Shown: piece after piece, positions 8,525 to 17,530 of the stretch
Position numbering within the stretch: position 1 is the first letter of the stretch
How the letters are laid out: each line of letters begins with the position of its first letter
NCBI RefSeq assembly: GCF_024972735.1
Contig: NZ_CP087723.1
Span: 1,860,001 to 1,924,000 of the forward strand
Direction: 5' to 3'
Source: Halalkaliarchaeum sp. AArc-CO
GTDB taxonomy: Archaea > Halobacteriota > Halobacteria > Halobacteriales > Haloferacaceae
DNA length: 64,000 bases
Notes under the pieces: generated by a model
The model's input: the letters and a program-made list of their open reading frames with translations, nothing else
The model's database searches: none
Told to the model about the DNA's origin: nothing
Translations under genes and position numbers: made by a program

Positions 8525-9316
8525 TCAGTCGACGACGCGCCACAGGTACCGGCTCGCGTAGCTCCGATACGGGGCCCACTCTGCGGCCTTTTCGATCATT
8601 GCGTCCCGCTGTGTGAGCCCGTAGGCGGTTTCCATTCCCCGGCGGATCCCCAGGTCTTCGACGGGAAAAACGTCCTCCCGTCCCAGACAGAATATCAATG
8701 CCATCTTCGCCGTCCAGGTCCCGACGCCCTTGATTTCGGTGAGTTCGGCGATTACTTCCTCGTCGGTCATCCCCTCGAAGTAGGCCACCGAATAGCCCCG
8801 CGTCTGGTGAGCGTCGGCGACGTTTTTGAGGTACTCGACCTTCGACTCGGAGAGCCCCAGCTCGTGGAGTTCCGTCGGATCCGCAGCGAGCATCCCCTCG
8901 GGTGTCACCTCGACGTGATCGAACACCCGGGTGCGAATCGCCCGGGCGGAGGCAGTCGAAAGCTGCTGATTGATGATCGAGGCGGCCATGCGGCGGAACA
9001 TGTCGTCGGCCGGTTCGATCGTCAGTTTCCCGTGCGTTTCGATCAGGTCGGCCATGACCGGATCCTCGGACAGCGATTCCATCACGACCCGGTAGGGAGC
9101 CGACCACAGTAACTTTTGATACGGAACGATCGGTAGGTTCGGATCTGCGTAGTGGGCGACCAGTCGGACGAGACGCACGTACGTACTGTTCTGGGAATCG
9201 TTCGCGTCTTCTGTCGGGTCGTACCTGTCGTCGTACTCCCGGGCGCAGTCGTCGTACCGGCCGGCGAACTCATCGACTGTCTTGGTCGGAACGCGGTCAC
9301 GATCGTCGTTTGTCAC
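8525..9316 (-). CDS. DNA-3-methyladenine glycosylase (AlkA-type HhH-GPD)
   Basis: A 263-residue base-excision repair glycosylase. The GTG at 9316 is chosen because it follows the upstream gene's stop by four bases and because residues further upstream are shadow sequence. The helix-hairpin-helix LTEIKGVGTWTAKMALIFCLGRED and the following PVEDLGIRRG, whose Asp is the expected catalytic residue, are characteristic. FRRMAASIINQQLSTASARAI matches the start of the HhH-GPD fold. It removes alkylated purines from DNA. It is cotranscribed with the enolase-superfamily gene upstream; no functional link between the two is evident. Confidence 0.88.
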   Translation of the reverse strand: MTNDDRDRVPTKTVDEFAGRYDDCAREYDDRYDPTEDANDSQNSTYVRLVRLVAHYADPNLPIVPYQKLLWSAPYRVVMESLSEDPVMADLIETHGKLTIEPADDMFRRMAASIINQQLSTASARAIRTRVFDHVEVTPEGMLAADPTELHELGLSESKVEYLKNVADAHQTRGYSVAYFEGMTDEEVIAELTEIKGVGTWTAKMALIFCLGREDVFPVEDLGIRRGMETAYGLTQRDAMIEKAAEWAPYRSYASRYLWRVVD

Positions 9317-9320
9317 GATC

Positions 9321-10370
9321 TCATTTCCACTCCAGGCCCCGCGGCGACGTCGGCGGTGCCAGCGGGCTCGACGGGAGGTCCTCGCGCGGTTCCGGGTCGT
9401 TGTACCCGCTGGGCGCGACGTCGTTCGGCGCGTTCGGGTACCACAGCGAGGCGATCGCGTGGAGGTGCTCGCGGCCGACGTCGAGTTCGAACTGGCCACC
9501 GCCGAACAGGTCGATGTCGTGGTCGTCGCAGTACTCCAGCGTCTCGAACAGCGTCTGTACCGTCCCGAACCGAGAGGGTTTGATATTGAGCCACGCTGGC
9601 GTCCAGGGTAGTTCCTCGATCGATTCGACGCTCCTGATCGGGTAGTCCCAGGTCACCCGTTCGGCGTGCCCGTCGAACAGGGGGCGTGTCTCCTCGGTCA
9701 GTGCCGGATCTTCGACGAGCGCGTCCGGAAACCCCTCCAGAACCCGCTGGTAGAGGGCCGGATCCGCGGGCTGATCGACGGTCGTGCCCTGGTACTGGCC
9801 TTTGAGATCGAGCACGCGCACGGCGCCGGTTTCGGCCAGCCTGTCGACGACTGCCGACGTCCAGTCGGAGGTCGGATCGACCTTGAACTCGAGGTCCGGG
9901 TTCCGGTCGAGCCAGGAACGGATTCGATCGCCCGTCGGCGGCTCTTCCAGGCGCGTGCTCACGACGAACCGCACCGGGTCGTACGTCCGGTCCAGGCGCT
10001 CTGCGAGGTTCGTTCCCGCCTGTTTCAACGCGAGATCGAGCGCGGCGCTCTCGAGGGCCCAGCGTCGGTAGTTCCGGTAGATCGACTGTCCCGGCTCGTC
10101 GCCGTGAAACAGGTCGAGACCGGTCAAGAACTCCGAGAACTCATCGAGGGTGTACGTCCCAGTTACGGGAATCTCCTCCCCGAAAGCCAACAGTGCGTCG
10201 TGGGCCTCGGTGTCGTAGGTGACGTCCTCGCCCCGCCCGATTTCGCCGTCGCCTCGCAGGGAGATGACCGTCGTCGTTCGGGTGAAGCCGCTCGATGTCT
10301 CCCGCTCGCGACGGGCCATCTCGAACTCGTCGATGGACAGGTCGAGATCCGCCACGCGATCGTAGAGCAT
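9321..10370 (-). CDS. Enolase-superfamily (mandelate racemase-like) protein
   Basis: 349 residues from the ATG at 10370. This start is supported by a TATA-like ATTTAAG at 10398-10404 and removes a basic, non-conserved extension. The protein has the two-part enolase superfamily plan: a capping domain (MARRERETSSGFTRTTTVISLRGDGEIGRGEDV) and a modified TIM barrel with VRVLDLKGQY, ALVEDP and WLNIKPSRFGTVQTLFETLEYC at strand ends. These match the expected metal-ligand and base positions only partly, so the reaction is open. Racemases, epimerases and dehydratases all occur in this superfamily. It is the first gene of a two-gene unit with the DNA glycosylase. Confidence 0.75.
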   Translation of the reverse strand: MLYDRVADLDLSIDEFEMARRERETSSGFTRTTTVISLRGDGEIGRGEDVTYDTEAHDALLAFGEEIPVTGTYTLDEFSEFLTGLDLFHGDEPGQSIYRNYRRWALESAALDLALKQAGTNLAERLDRTYDPVRFVVSTRLEEPPTGDRIRSWLDRNPDLEFKVDPTSDWTSAVVDRLAETGAVRVLDLKGQYQGTTVDQPADPALYQRVLEGFPDALVEDPALTEETRPLFDGHAERVTWDYPIRSVESIEELPWTPAWLNIKPSRFGTVQTLFETLEYCDDHDIDLFGGGQFELDVGREHLHAIASLWYPNAPNDVAPSGYNDPEPREDLPSSPLAPPTSPRGLEWK

Positions 10371-10397
10371 TCTTTCCCTCTGTACGGGCAGCGGTCC

Positions 10398-10404
10398 CTT
10401 AAAT
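10398..10404 (-). promoter_or_regulatory. TATA-like box deciding the enolase-like start
   Basis: ATTTAAG on the minus strand is centred about 31 bases before the ATG at 10370. It argues against the longer frame, whose start would lie upstream of this box. Confidence 0.55.
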
Positions 10405-10588
10405 CTCTTCGCGCTCCGCCTTCCGTTTCGGCTGCGGTCCACGAAGGTACCGCCCTCTGAGTAGGACACCTGACTCACTGACTCGCGAATCGAACCGTGT
10501 CTCCGGACTCGAGTGAACGAATCCGATCCGTATTCGCTCTGCACCAGTCTCGACCTGCAAGTACTCTTTCCGAACCAGTCCCGATTAA

Positions 10589-10942
10589 CTAGTCCTGCTG
10601 CAAGCGCACCGTCACGCTGGCGGTCCCGGCGGCGACGATAGACAGTTCGTACCGCCCGGTTTCAGGCGCATCCACGGTGATTTCGGCTTCGTCCTCGACG
10701 GAGCGGTTCGAGAGGGCGGTCCCCCGATCGTCGACCGTCGTGAGCTCGACGGCGGTGAAATCGCCATCCCGGTTGTCGATCGCGACGACGATGTCGTCGT
10801 CTTCCTCCGCCTCGAAGCGGAACGTCTGGCTCCCGTCGACGCTCGTACACACGACAAGGTCGTCGTCTCCGAGGCAGCCGGCAATCGACAGCGGAACCAC
10901 CGTCAACACACCGACGAGGACTGATCGTCGGTTTACGCTCAT
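10589..10942 (-). CDS. Small Tat lipoprotein
   Basis: A 117-residue secreted protein beginning MSVNRRSVLVGVLTVVPLSIAGCLGDDD, with a twin-arginine motif and lipobox IAGC. The start at 10942 is favoured over an ATG 15 bases upstream because GTATTTACC at 10964-10972 is centred 26 bases before it. The mature part is a small beta-rich domain (QTFRFEAEEDDDIVVAIDNRDG ... APETGRYELSIVAAGTASVTVRL), like the C-terminal pre-peptidase or jelly-roll-type domains of surface proteins. Function is unknown. Confidence 0.75.
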   Translation of the reverse strand: MSVNRRSVLVGVLTVVPLSIAGCLGDDDLVVCTSVDGSQTFRFEAEEDDDIVVAIDNRDGDFTAVELTTVDDRGTALSNRSVEDEAEITVDAPETGRYELSIVAAGTASVTVRLQQD

Positions 10943-10963
10943 ATGTTCTGGTGTCATTCTTTC

Positions 10964-10972
10964 GGTAAATAC
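10964..10972 (-). promoter_or_regulatory. TATA-like box of the small Tat lipoprotein gene
   Basis: GTATTTACC on the minus strand is centred 26 bases before the ATG at 10942, the spacing expected for a leaderless transcript. The rest of the interval up to 11156 shows no gene. Confidence 0.55.
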
Positions 10973-11156
10973 GTCGGGGCACTGCTCGGGGTACTGTTCA
11001 GATACGGCTGGAACTAGTTAGTAAGTTGTTGTGTCACCAGTGGCGAAGCCGACTCGGGCCTTCAGCGCCTGCCTCAGCGCATTTCTGCACCTAGTCACTC
11101 ACTGCGGCGGACGGAACTCTCTCGCACGCGCCAGTCCTCTGCAGTCACACGCCGTG

Positions 11157-11546
11157 TCACACGTCATACGCGTGCTTTTCGAGCGTCTCGAGGTCTACGG
11201 AATCCAGTACCGCCTCGTTCGTCGCGTCGAGAACGACGAACGGGACGGTCGTCTCCGGAAGGTGGCGGGTCCGTGTGGCTTCGAGGGCCTCGAGCCATCG
11301 TCCGAGACAGAGACACCAGCGATCGCCGGGTTCGAGCCCCGGAAACTGCAACTCCGGACGCGGCGTCACGAGATCGTTGCCACGCTGTTTGCTGAACGAG
11401 AGGAACTCATCCGTCATCACAGCACAGAGTTCGTGTCTCCCGCGATCGTCAGGATGCGTTCCACAGCACCCGTCGCGCTCGAAACCAGTCGTCGGATCAG
11501 TACCACAGACGGCGAGTTCCCCGCCGAGAACGTTCCGTTCGGGCAT
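11157..11546 (-). CDS. DUF2237 family protein
   Basis: 129 residues starting MPERNVLGGELAVCGTDPTTGFERDGCC. The family signature is complete, with conserved cysteines in CGTDP, GCC, CAVMTDEFLSFSKQRGNDL and GDRWCLCLGRW. DUF2237 proteins occur in bacteria and haloarchaea and have no assigned reaction. The spread of Cys and acidic residues suggests metal binding, which is inference. A TATA-like tttattta centred about 25 bases upstream supports the start; the long frame reaching 12209 is antisense to the protease gene. Confidence 0.88.
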   Translation of the reverse strand: MPERNVLGGELAVCGTDPTTGFERDGCCGTHPDDRGRHELCAVMTDEFLSFSKQRGNDLVTPRPELQFPGLEPGDRWCLCLGRWLEALEATRTRHLPETTVPFVVLDATNEAVLDSVDLETLEKHAYDV

Positions 11547-11638
11547 GGGGGCTGGTTCGGTTCCATAAATAAAACTCCTCTCCCGGGGATGGTTGCCCCC
11601 GGCGATCAACTCCTTTCCCGCCGTGATGCCTCGCGGGA

Positions 11639-13129
11639 TTAGCCCTTGACTCGTTGGACGGTGCTCAAGGCGTTGATCCGTCCGGCACCGACTTCGGGGT
11701 CGCTCCGCCCAGCACTCCCCTCGGCACCCTGTTGAATCGCGGAAGCAACGCGCCGTGGATTCATGGTCGGGTCGAGTTCCCGGACGAGAGCGACGAGCCC
11801 GGCGACGTGTGGCGCCGCGAATGACGTTCCACCCTGCCACTCGTATCCGTACTCCCCGGTGAAGGGGTTGTACGTGGTCGAGAGGATCGCGTTGAGCGGG
11901 AACGGGTAATCGGATGTGGTACAGTGGAAGCACTCGGCACCCGGATAGTCCGGCGGAACGGGAATCGGAAACACCGCATCGGGATACGCGAAACAGACCT
12001 GGGTCTGTTCGCCCGGCTCGGCAATCCTGTCCTCGAAAAAATATTCCAGAATACCACAGTAGCTCTTTACGGCATCGGCCATTCCGCCTCCGGGTGCGGC
12101 AACGTCGATCACGTTGGTGCCGTAATCCGAATAGAACGTCAACAGATCGTCGGCACCGGTCGCGCTCGCGGCTATCGTCCCGGCCAGGCTGGAGTAGAAC
12201 CGGAACCACCCACCGTGCTGGAGGTTCGCGTTACCGTTCCCCGCAGAAGCGGTGATGACTGTCCCGTCCCTGACGACCTGGTTTGCGACTCGCTCCCTGG
12301 CGGCTCTGAGTCCGGCCGCATTCGCCTCGGGTGGTAACGGGACGGTCCCCAGACTGAGATTCACCGCGTCAGCGCCGATTTCGGCGGCGTACTCCAGCGC
12401 GAGCAGGACGTCGACGCCTGTGGCGAACCCCTCTTCGGAAAAGACGCGAATAGAGACGAGCTCCGCGTCCGGGGCGGTTCCGAGTATCCCTTCGCCTTGC
12501 GCAGCTGCGATGCCGGCAACCATCGTTCCATGCGAGAACGGGCCCACGTCGATCGGTTCGCCGGCTTCGATTCGCTCTCCTTCGATGATCGCGATGCTAT
12601 CCGTTTCGTTCAGATTGCCGAGGTCGGGATGATCCGGTTGAATGCCTGTGTCGACGATGGCGATCGTCGTGCCCGCACCGGTTGCTATCTCGTGGGCTTC
12701 ACGGACGTTGATCCGTCGCTTTTCCCACTGGAAATCCCAGTACTCCGGTGTTTCCGCTCCTTCGGGATGGAGTCCCGCGGATTTATCCATCGCGGAATCG
12801 TCGACGAGGACCTCGTCGAGTTTGAACTCGATGTCCCGCGTGACGTGTTGGACACCGGGAATCCGTTCGAGCTCGGCTTGATCTTCCTCCGATCCGACGA
12901 CAATCAGCACCGTGTCGTCAGCGAGCCCGTGACTGACGTCGAATCCCGCGCGCTCGATCCGTGGTTTCGCGTTCTGGTTTGCAGTGATGACGTACCGTGG
13001 GTCGCCGCTACTTGCAGTAGCGACTCCTGCGAACGTCGTCGATACTCCCAGCGCACCGACGAAGATCGCTCCTGCGGTTGCTTGGAGGATATTGCGCCGT
13101 CTAACGGTCTGTCTACGCTGTTGTTTCAT
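11639..13129 (-). CDS. Secreted subtilisin-like serine protease (halolysin-type, S8)
   Basis: 496 residues from ATG 13129. The twin-arginine signal is QTVRRRNILQATAGAIFVGALG with cleavage probably after ATA (about residue 39). An inhibitor-like propeptide with VLIVVGSEEDQAELERIPGVQHVTRD follows to about residue 110. The catalytic triad is intact: Asp160 in IAIVDTGIQPDHP, His200 in FSHGTMVAGIA, Ser436 in GGTSFAAPHVAGL, with the oxyanion Asn in TASAGNGNAN. There is no C-terminal extension of the kind seen in many halolysins. An in-frame ATG at 13216 with a TATA-like GATTAAGAG at 13246-13254 would add 29 residues; I prefer the shorter form because it gives a normal signal peptide. Confidence 0.92.
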   Translation of the reverse strand: MKQQRRQTVRRRNILQATAGAIFVGALGVSTTFAGVATASSGDPRYVITANQNAKPRIERAGFDVSHGLADDTVLIVVGSEEDQAELERIPGVQHVTRDIEFKLDEVLVDDSAMDKSAGLHPEGAETPEYWDFQWEKRRINVREAHEIATGAGTTIAIVDTGIQPDHPDLGNLNETDSIAIIEGERIEAGEPIDVGPFSHGTMVAGIAAAQGEGILGTAPDAELVSIRVFSEEGFATGVDVLLALEYAAEIGADAVNLSLGTVPLPPEANAAGLRAARERVANQVVRDGTVITASAGNGNANLQHGGWFRFYSSLAGTIAASATGADDLLTFYSDYGTNVIDVAAPGGGMADAVKSYCGILEYFFEDRIAEPGEQTQVCFAYPDAVFPIPVPPDYPGAECFHCTTSDYPFPLNAILSTTYNPFTGEYGYEWQGGTSFAAPHVAGLVALVRELDPTMNPRRVASAIQQGAEGSAGRSDPEVGAGRINALSTVQRVKG

Positions 13130-13535
13130 ATTGTTCCCTCCACACTGCCGCAGAAGACGTGTCTCGACTCTGATTCGATCCGCTGCCAGAGGTGTGAGAT
13201 GTCTTCCACTGGCCATGTGGAGTGATACCTATACACAACCAGTCCTCTTAATCCTATCTCGGACGGGAGACGGTGCGTTTGCGCTGTACTCGGTGGGACT
13301 GTTCTGTCTATCATCCCTCCATTCACGGTTCTGTCTGTGCAAATCCGTCACCCTGTGACGCCACGCGACTGTCTCATACAGAGTAATAGAACTGGGCCGA
13401 CGTCCGGCTCCGCCAGTTCGAAGCGGGACGGAACCACGAGTACGATTCGTGAGGTTCATGGAGGAACTGAATTCTCGTTCTTCCGGATCGACTCACTTTT
13501 ATTTTGAGCCCGGTGAATTCGGGTGGTTACGACGC
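13130..13535. other. Gene-free divergent interval
   Basis: No supported gene lies between the protease and flippase genes. TATA-like sequences are visible at 13230-13254 (minus side) and 13497-13505 (TTTTATTTT, plus side). Confidence 0.5.
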
Positions 13536-15077
13536 GTGTGTCGAGACGACGAGACGATTCCGGAGGACGAACAGGACGCTCTCCTTTCGATCGCCCATGG
13601 CGCAGTCGTCACCTCCGGCGGTGTCTCCGGCCAGCGACTCCTGATCACCGCCGTCGAGGTCGTCCTCGCACGGGGGCTCGGACCGACCGCCTACGGCGTC
13701 TACGCGCTGGCCTGGCGGATCGCACAGATCCTCGTCCGGCTGGTCACGTTCGGGAGCGTCCCGGCGCTACAGCGATACGTTCCCGCCTACGACGAGAAGC
13801 CGGGACGCCGAGCGACCGTTGTCGGACTGGCCTACACGACCACGGTGGGGTTCGGCGTCGCCATCGCGGCGGGCGTGTGGTGGCTATCGCCCTGGATCGA
13901 CGCCGTCACCGTGGAAGAACCGGCGTTCGTACCGACGATGCGGTGGTTCGGTGCGCTGGTGGTGCTGCTCGGTATCGTCATGATCGTCTCCGGCATTTTC
14001 CGGGCGGTCGGCTCCGCACGCGGTGAGGTGCTGTTCAACAAACTGCTCCGGCCGGGGGTTCGACTCGTCGCCGCGGTCGTCGCACTCGCGCTCGGGTACT
14101 CGGTGATCGGCGTCGCCGCCGCAATCGTCTTCGGGACGGGCCTCCTCGTCGTGTTCGCCGTCCCGATCGCGGCACGCGTGACGGCGATTCGGCCGTCCGT
14201 GCGTGCCGCCCGAAGCGAAGCCCGGCGGTTCTACAACCACGCGGCACCCGTCGCGATGAGCAGCCTCGGCAAGGTGTTTCAGAACCGAATCGACGTCCTG
14301 CTCGTGGGGGCGCTGCTCACGGCGGTGGCGGCGGGCGTGTACAACGCACTCCTCGTGTTGATCGCCATCGCGTGGATCCCGCTGCAGTCGTTCAACCAGT
14401 TGCTGCCGCCGATCGCGTCGGACCTCTACTCGAACGATCGGCTGGAGACGCTGAACGCGATCTACACCTCCGTGACCCGCCTGATCGTCACCACCGTCGT
14501 TCCCTTCCTCGCGGTCCTCGTCGTCTACGGACGGGAACTTCTCGCGCTGTTCGGACCGACGTACGTGCAGGGATACGTCCCGCTGGTCGTATACCTGGGG
14601 GGTGTCTTCGTGGGCAGCGCCGTCGGTGCGACCGGCTGGCTGTTGATGATGACCGACCACCAGTACGCCCGGATGATCCTCGACTGGCTGCTCGCGGTGC
14701 TGAACGTGGTGTTGACCTACGCGTTCATCCTGCGGTTCGGGCTCGTCGGCGCGGCCCTCGGGACGTCTCTCGCTATCTCGGTCCAGAACGGGCTCCAGGT
14801 GCTGTTGTTGCGCCGGTTCGAGGGGCTGTGGCCGTTCGACCGGACGTTCTTCACCCCGATTGCAGCCGGCGTAGTGGCCGGGATCGCGATGTGGGCTGTC
14901 CGGATCGGATTGCCGGGTGGCCTCGCCGTCCTCCCCGGAATCGTCGTCGGCGTGGCGACGTACCTGGGTGCGCTTCACCTACTCGGCGTCGACCCCCGCG
15001 ACCGGTTCGTCGTTCGCGAACTCGCGGCGGGTTACCGGGCCGATCTATCGGCTCTGCGTGGAGAGCCAGGCCGATGA
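13536..15077 (+). CDS. Polysaccharide/oligosaccharide flippase (Wzx-like, MATE/MVF superfamily)
   Basis: 513 residues from GTG 13536, giving VCRDDETIPEDEQDALLSIAHGAVVTSGGVSGQRLL. In-frame starts at 13449 (GTG) and 13458 (ATG) lie upstream of the TATA-like box at 13497-13505 and so are less likely. About 14 membrane helices follow, with the family's LARGLGPTAYGVYALAWRIAQIL and a central FNQLLPPIASDLY segment. Wzx-type proteins turn lipid-linked oligosaccharides across the membrane; in haloarchaea they serve S-layer N-glycosylation. The agl genes of this window lie about 14 kb away, so a link is possible but not shown. Confidence 0.88.
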   Translation: MCRDDETIPEDEQDALLSIAHGAVVTSGGVSGQRLLITAVEVVLARGLGPTAYGVYALAWRIAQILVRLVTFGSVPALQRYVPAYDEKPGRRATVVGLAYTTTVGFGVAIAAGVWWLSPWIDAVTVEEPAFVPTMRWFGALVVLLGIVMIVSGIFRAVGSARGEVLFNKLLRPGVRLVAAVVALALGYSVIGVAAAIVFGTGLLVVFAVPIAARVTAIRPSVRAARSEARRFYNHAAPVAMSSLGKVFQNRIDVLLVGALLTAVAAGVYNALLVLIAIAWIPLQSFNQLLPPIASDLYSNDRLETLNAIYTSVTRLIVTTVVPFLAVLVVYGRELLALFGPTYVQGYVPLVVYLGGVFVGSAVGATGWLLMMTDHQYARMILDWLLAVLNVVLTYAFILRFGLVGAALGTSLAISVQNGLQVLLLRRFEGLWPFDRTFFTPIAAGVVAGIAMWAVRIGLPGGLAVLPGIVVGVATYLGALHLLGVDPRDRFVVRELAAGYRADLSALRGEPGR

Positions 15078-15286
15078 GGCAATGACGGACTCTTCGACAG
15101 TTTCTGAGTCGAATCGAGAGGCTGGTCGTTCACACTGCGCTATGAAACGATTGGACGAGCACGATCGTGACTAGTGATTTGACTCTACGGAAAACACTTA
15201 CAACTCTCGAACAATATCTGAGATTATGATATTCTGAAATTTGATTATCCAGAATATTTTTATTCTCGGCCGCACGACTGGCCGTT
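15078..15286. promoter_or_regulatory. AT-rich upstream region of the ATPase gene
   Basis: The 209 bases are strikingly AT-rich from about 15170 on. TTTTATT at 15257-15263 is centred 27 bases before the ATG at 15287 and is the likely TATA box. The composition shift fits an acquired gene. Confidence 0.5.
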
Positions 15287-16678
15287 ATGACTGCCTTCGT
15301 GAATCGGTCGGAGGAACTCGCCCGTCTGCACGATCTCTTCGAGTCGGACCGTGCCGAACTCGGCGTCGTGTACGGTCGGCGGCGGCTCGGGAAAACGCGG
15401 CTCGTGAAGAAGGCGCTCGAAGGCATCGAAGACGCGATCTTCTATCAAGCACGGCAAAAGACCGCCGAGCTCCAGATCGAACAGTTTGTTGAGGCGGCGA
15501 GCGACTCGTTCCCGGGTATCGAGAATATCCGCCTCGACTGGGAACCGTTGCTCACGTACCTCGGCAAGCGTGACGCGACCGTCGTCCTCGACGAGTTTCC
15601 GTATCTGATTGAGCAGGACGAGAGTCTCCCGTCCGTACTACAGGCACTGTTCGACCACGAGTTCGATTCCTCGAGTACCACGTTCGTCCTTGTGGGATCG
15701 TCGATCAGCATGATGGAGGAGGCGACGGTCCTCGGTGACAGCCCCCTGTACGGACGGACCTCGATGAAACTCGACATCCGCCAGCTCCCGTTCGAGTACG
15801 TCTCGGCGTTCCTCTCGGACGAGGCGTCAGCAGACGAGATCGTGCGTGCATGGAGCGTGTTCGGCGGCGTTCCGTACTACCTCGAGGAACTGGACGATGA
15901 CCGCTCACTCGGCGACAACGTCCAGCAGTTGGTCCTCAGCCGTCATGGCTCACTTCGAAACGAGCCGGAGTATGTTCTCAGGATGGAGCTGACGGAGCCG
16001 ACCCGGTACTTCTCGATCCTCGAAGCGATCGCCGGCGGAGCGACCAGCCGCAACGAGATCGCCGGTGCGACCGGAATCGAGTACAACCAGCTGTCGATGT
16101 ACCTCGACCGGCTCTCGCGACTACGCCTCATCGAACGACACGTTCCCGTCACTGAGAAGCCCGAACGCTCCAAACGCAGCCAGTACCGGCTCCGAGACCC
16201 GCTTTTCCGGTTCTGGTTCCGGTTCCTGTACGGGAGCACTGATCGGTACGATCAGTTCGGCGAGAACGCGTACGAGCGGCTGGTCGAGCCGGAGATGGCC
16301 GACTTTATCGCGCCGGCGTTCGAGGCCCTCTGTTGTCGGGGCCTGTGGACGCTATACGACGAGACCCCACTCGTCGACGTCGGACAGTGGTGGTATCAGG
16401 ACCACGAGATCGACGTCGTCGGTCTTACTGACGCGGAGGCGCTCGTCGTCGGCGAGTGCAAGTACCGCTCGTCGCGGACCGGCCACGACGCGCTCCGCTC
16501 GCTGGAGTCGCACGTCGAAGAGCTCCGGTGGACGCCGCCAAGTGGTGGGTCCCGGCACATCGAGTACGCCCTGTTCTCACGCGCCGGCTTCACCGAGAGC
16601 CTGCGTGATACTGCTGCCGAGCGCGGGGATCTTCGACTCTTCGAACTCGAGGACGTCGTCGATGCGCTCCGGAACTAG
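15287..16678 (+). CDS. Archaeal AAA-type ATPase with C-terminal DUF234 nuclease-like domain
   Basis: 463 residues. N-terminal FVNRSEELARLHDLF precedes Walker A GRRRLGKT (30-37) and Walker B VVLDEF (99-104), the arrangement of archaeal STAND/AAA-35 ATPases. A winged-helix region (ATSRNEIAGATGIEYNQLSMYLDRLSRLRLIERHVPV) follows. The C-terminal DUF234 part has EIDVVGLTDAEALVVGECKYRSS, a D...ExK arrangement like the PD-(D/E)xK nuclease fold. The cellular role of these proteins is unsettled; they are patchily distributed and often near mobile DNA, as here. It ends 15 bases before the converging SWIM pseudogene. Confidence 0.85.
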   Translation: MTAFVNRSEELARLHDLFESDRAELGVVYGRRRLGKTRLVKKALEGIEDAIFYQARQKTAELQIEQFVEAASDSFPGIENIRLDWEPLLTYLGKRDATVVLDEFPYLIEQDESLPSVLQALFDHEFDSSSTTFVLVGSSISMMEEATVLGDSPLYGRTSMKLDIRQLPFEYVSAFLSDEASADEIVRAWSVFGGVPYYLEELDDDRSLGDNVQQLVLSRHGSLRNEPEYVLRMELTEPTRYFSILEAIAGGATSRNEIAGATGIEYNQLSMYLDRLSRLRLIERHVPVTEKPERSKRSQYRLRDPLFRFWFRFLYGSTDRYDQFGENAYERLVEPEMADFIAPAFEALCCRGLWTLYDETPLVDVGQWWYQDHEIDVVGLTDAEALVVGECKYRSSRTGHDALRSLESHVEELRWTPPSGGSRHIEYALFSRAGFTESLRDTAAERGDLRLFELEDVVDALRN

Positions 16679-16693
16679 CCAACGCCGCGTGAG

Positions 16694-17386
16694 CTACTCG
16701 CGTGACTGTTCCCTCTCTTCATCCCGAAGCCCGACGGCCGCCCGCTCGAAGTGTTCCGCGAGGAACGGGGTCCCCGACGCCGCCCGCTCGTCGAGGAACT
16801 CGAGAGCATCCGTGACCGCACCGGCGTCGCGTTCCGCGGCCGCGACGCAGTCGACGTACCCGTCGAGTGCCCGACTGAACGCATCCGAGAAGTGGTCGTA
16901 CGCGCCGTCGACGCGCTCCATGTTATCGTCGAGCGACTCGACGAGCACCCGGTAGACGGTCGCCGCCGACGCGTACCGTCCCTGCTCGCGATATTCGTTC
17001 GCGAGGTCGAACCACTGCATGAAGTCGATCGGCTCGAAGACGACGTAGTACTCGGGATTCGTCTCCTCGAACTCTCGGTCGATCGCGGCACGGAGCTCGT
17101 CGACCGACCGCGTCGTCGATTCTCCGAAGCGGGCGAAAAACCGGTTACAGAGATCGGCGTCAGTAGCGAGCACCTCGCGCAAGAATGCGCGGAGTTCGTC
17201 GTCGGCATCATCGAGCGCGTTATGGAGTCCGCCACCCTCATCCTCGGGGAACTCGTCGGCACACCGAAGCAGCACGGCGACGACGTGTTTGCAGGTGCCC
17301 GGACCGTCGTACGGACAGTCACACCATGGGGCGAACCCGTCGGCCACGAGGTCGACGCGAACGTCGTACTGACGGCTGCCGCTTAC
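16694..17386 (-). pseudogene. SWIM zinc-finger protein gene, C-terminal part (split by an IS element)
   Basis: This fragment encodes 230 residues in frame from 17386 to the stop at 16694. It begins VSGSRQYDVRVDLVADGFAPWCDCPYDGPGTCKHVVAVLL, the heart of a SWIM domain with CxC...CxH zinc ligands. It is followed by an acidic alpha-helical region (EYYVVFEPIDFMQWFDLANEYREQGRYASAATVYRVLVESLDD) of TPR-like character. SWIM domains bind DNA or proteins. A GTG at 17347 could start a truncated product lacking the first part of the domain. The N-terminal part lies beyond the insertion at 18845-18970, and joining 18845 to 17386 restores one frame. Homologues are intact single genes of about this combined size. 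Confidence 0.88.
17383..17386 (+). other. TTAC target site of the IS1341-type insertion
   Basis: The four bases TTAC immediately precede the left end of the element. They belong to the host gene, since they are needed to restore its frame (GTA AGC on the minus strand). IS200/IS605-family elements insert 3' of a short target tetranucleotide, which is also the TAM recognised by the element's TnpB. Confidence 0.8.
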
Positions 17387-17404
17387 GGGAAATCGAGGCG
17401 AAAG

Positions 17405-17426
17405 TCTCGTGCTTCAGCGCGGGGAT
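17405..17426 (+). other. Left-end hairpin of the IS1341-type element
   Basis: TCTCGTGC and GCGCGGGGA can pair around a TTCA loop, with several G-T pairs, 18 bases inside the left boundary. Subterminal hairpins are what the single-strand transposase of this family recognises. Confidence 0.6.
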
Positions 17427-17530
17427 GAAGCCGACAACTGGGAATCAACCCACGCTCATAGCTACGACTGGCTAGTCCACCGTGAGGGATAATCCAAACA
17501 ATTATGTAATTAAAAATATCATGCTTACAT

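Noticed and set aside
13229-13459. 76-residue minus-strand frame between the protease and flippase genes
   Set aside because: Arg-rich, no conserved features, and it overlaps the expected promoter regions of both neighbours.
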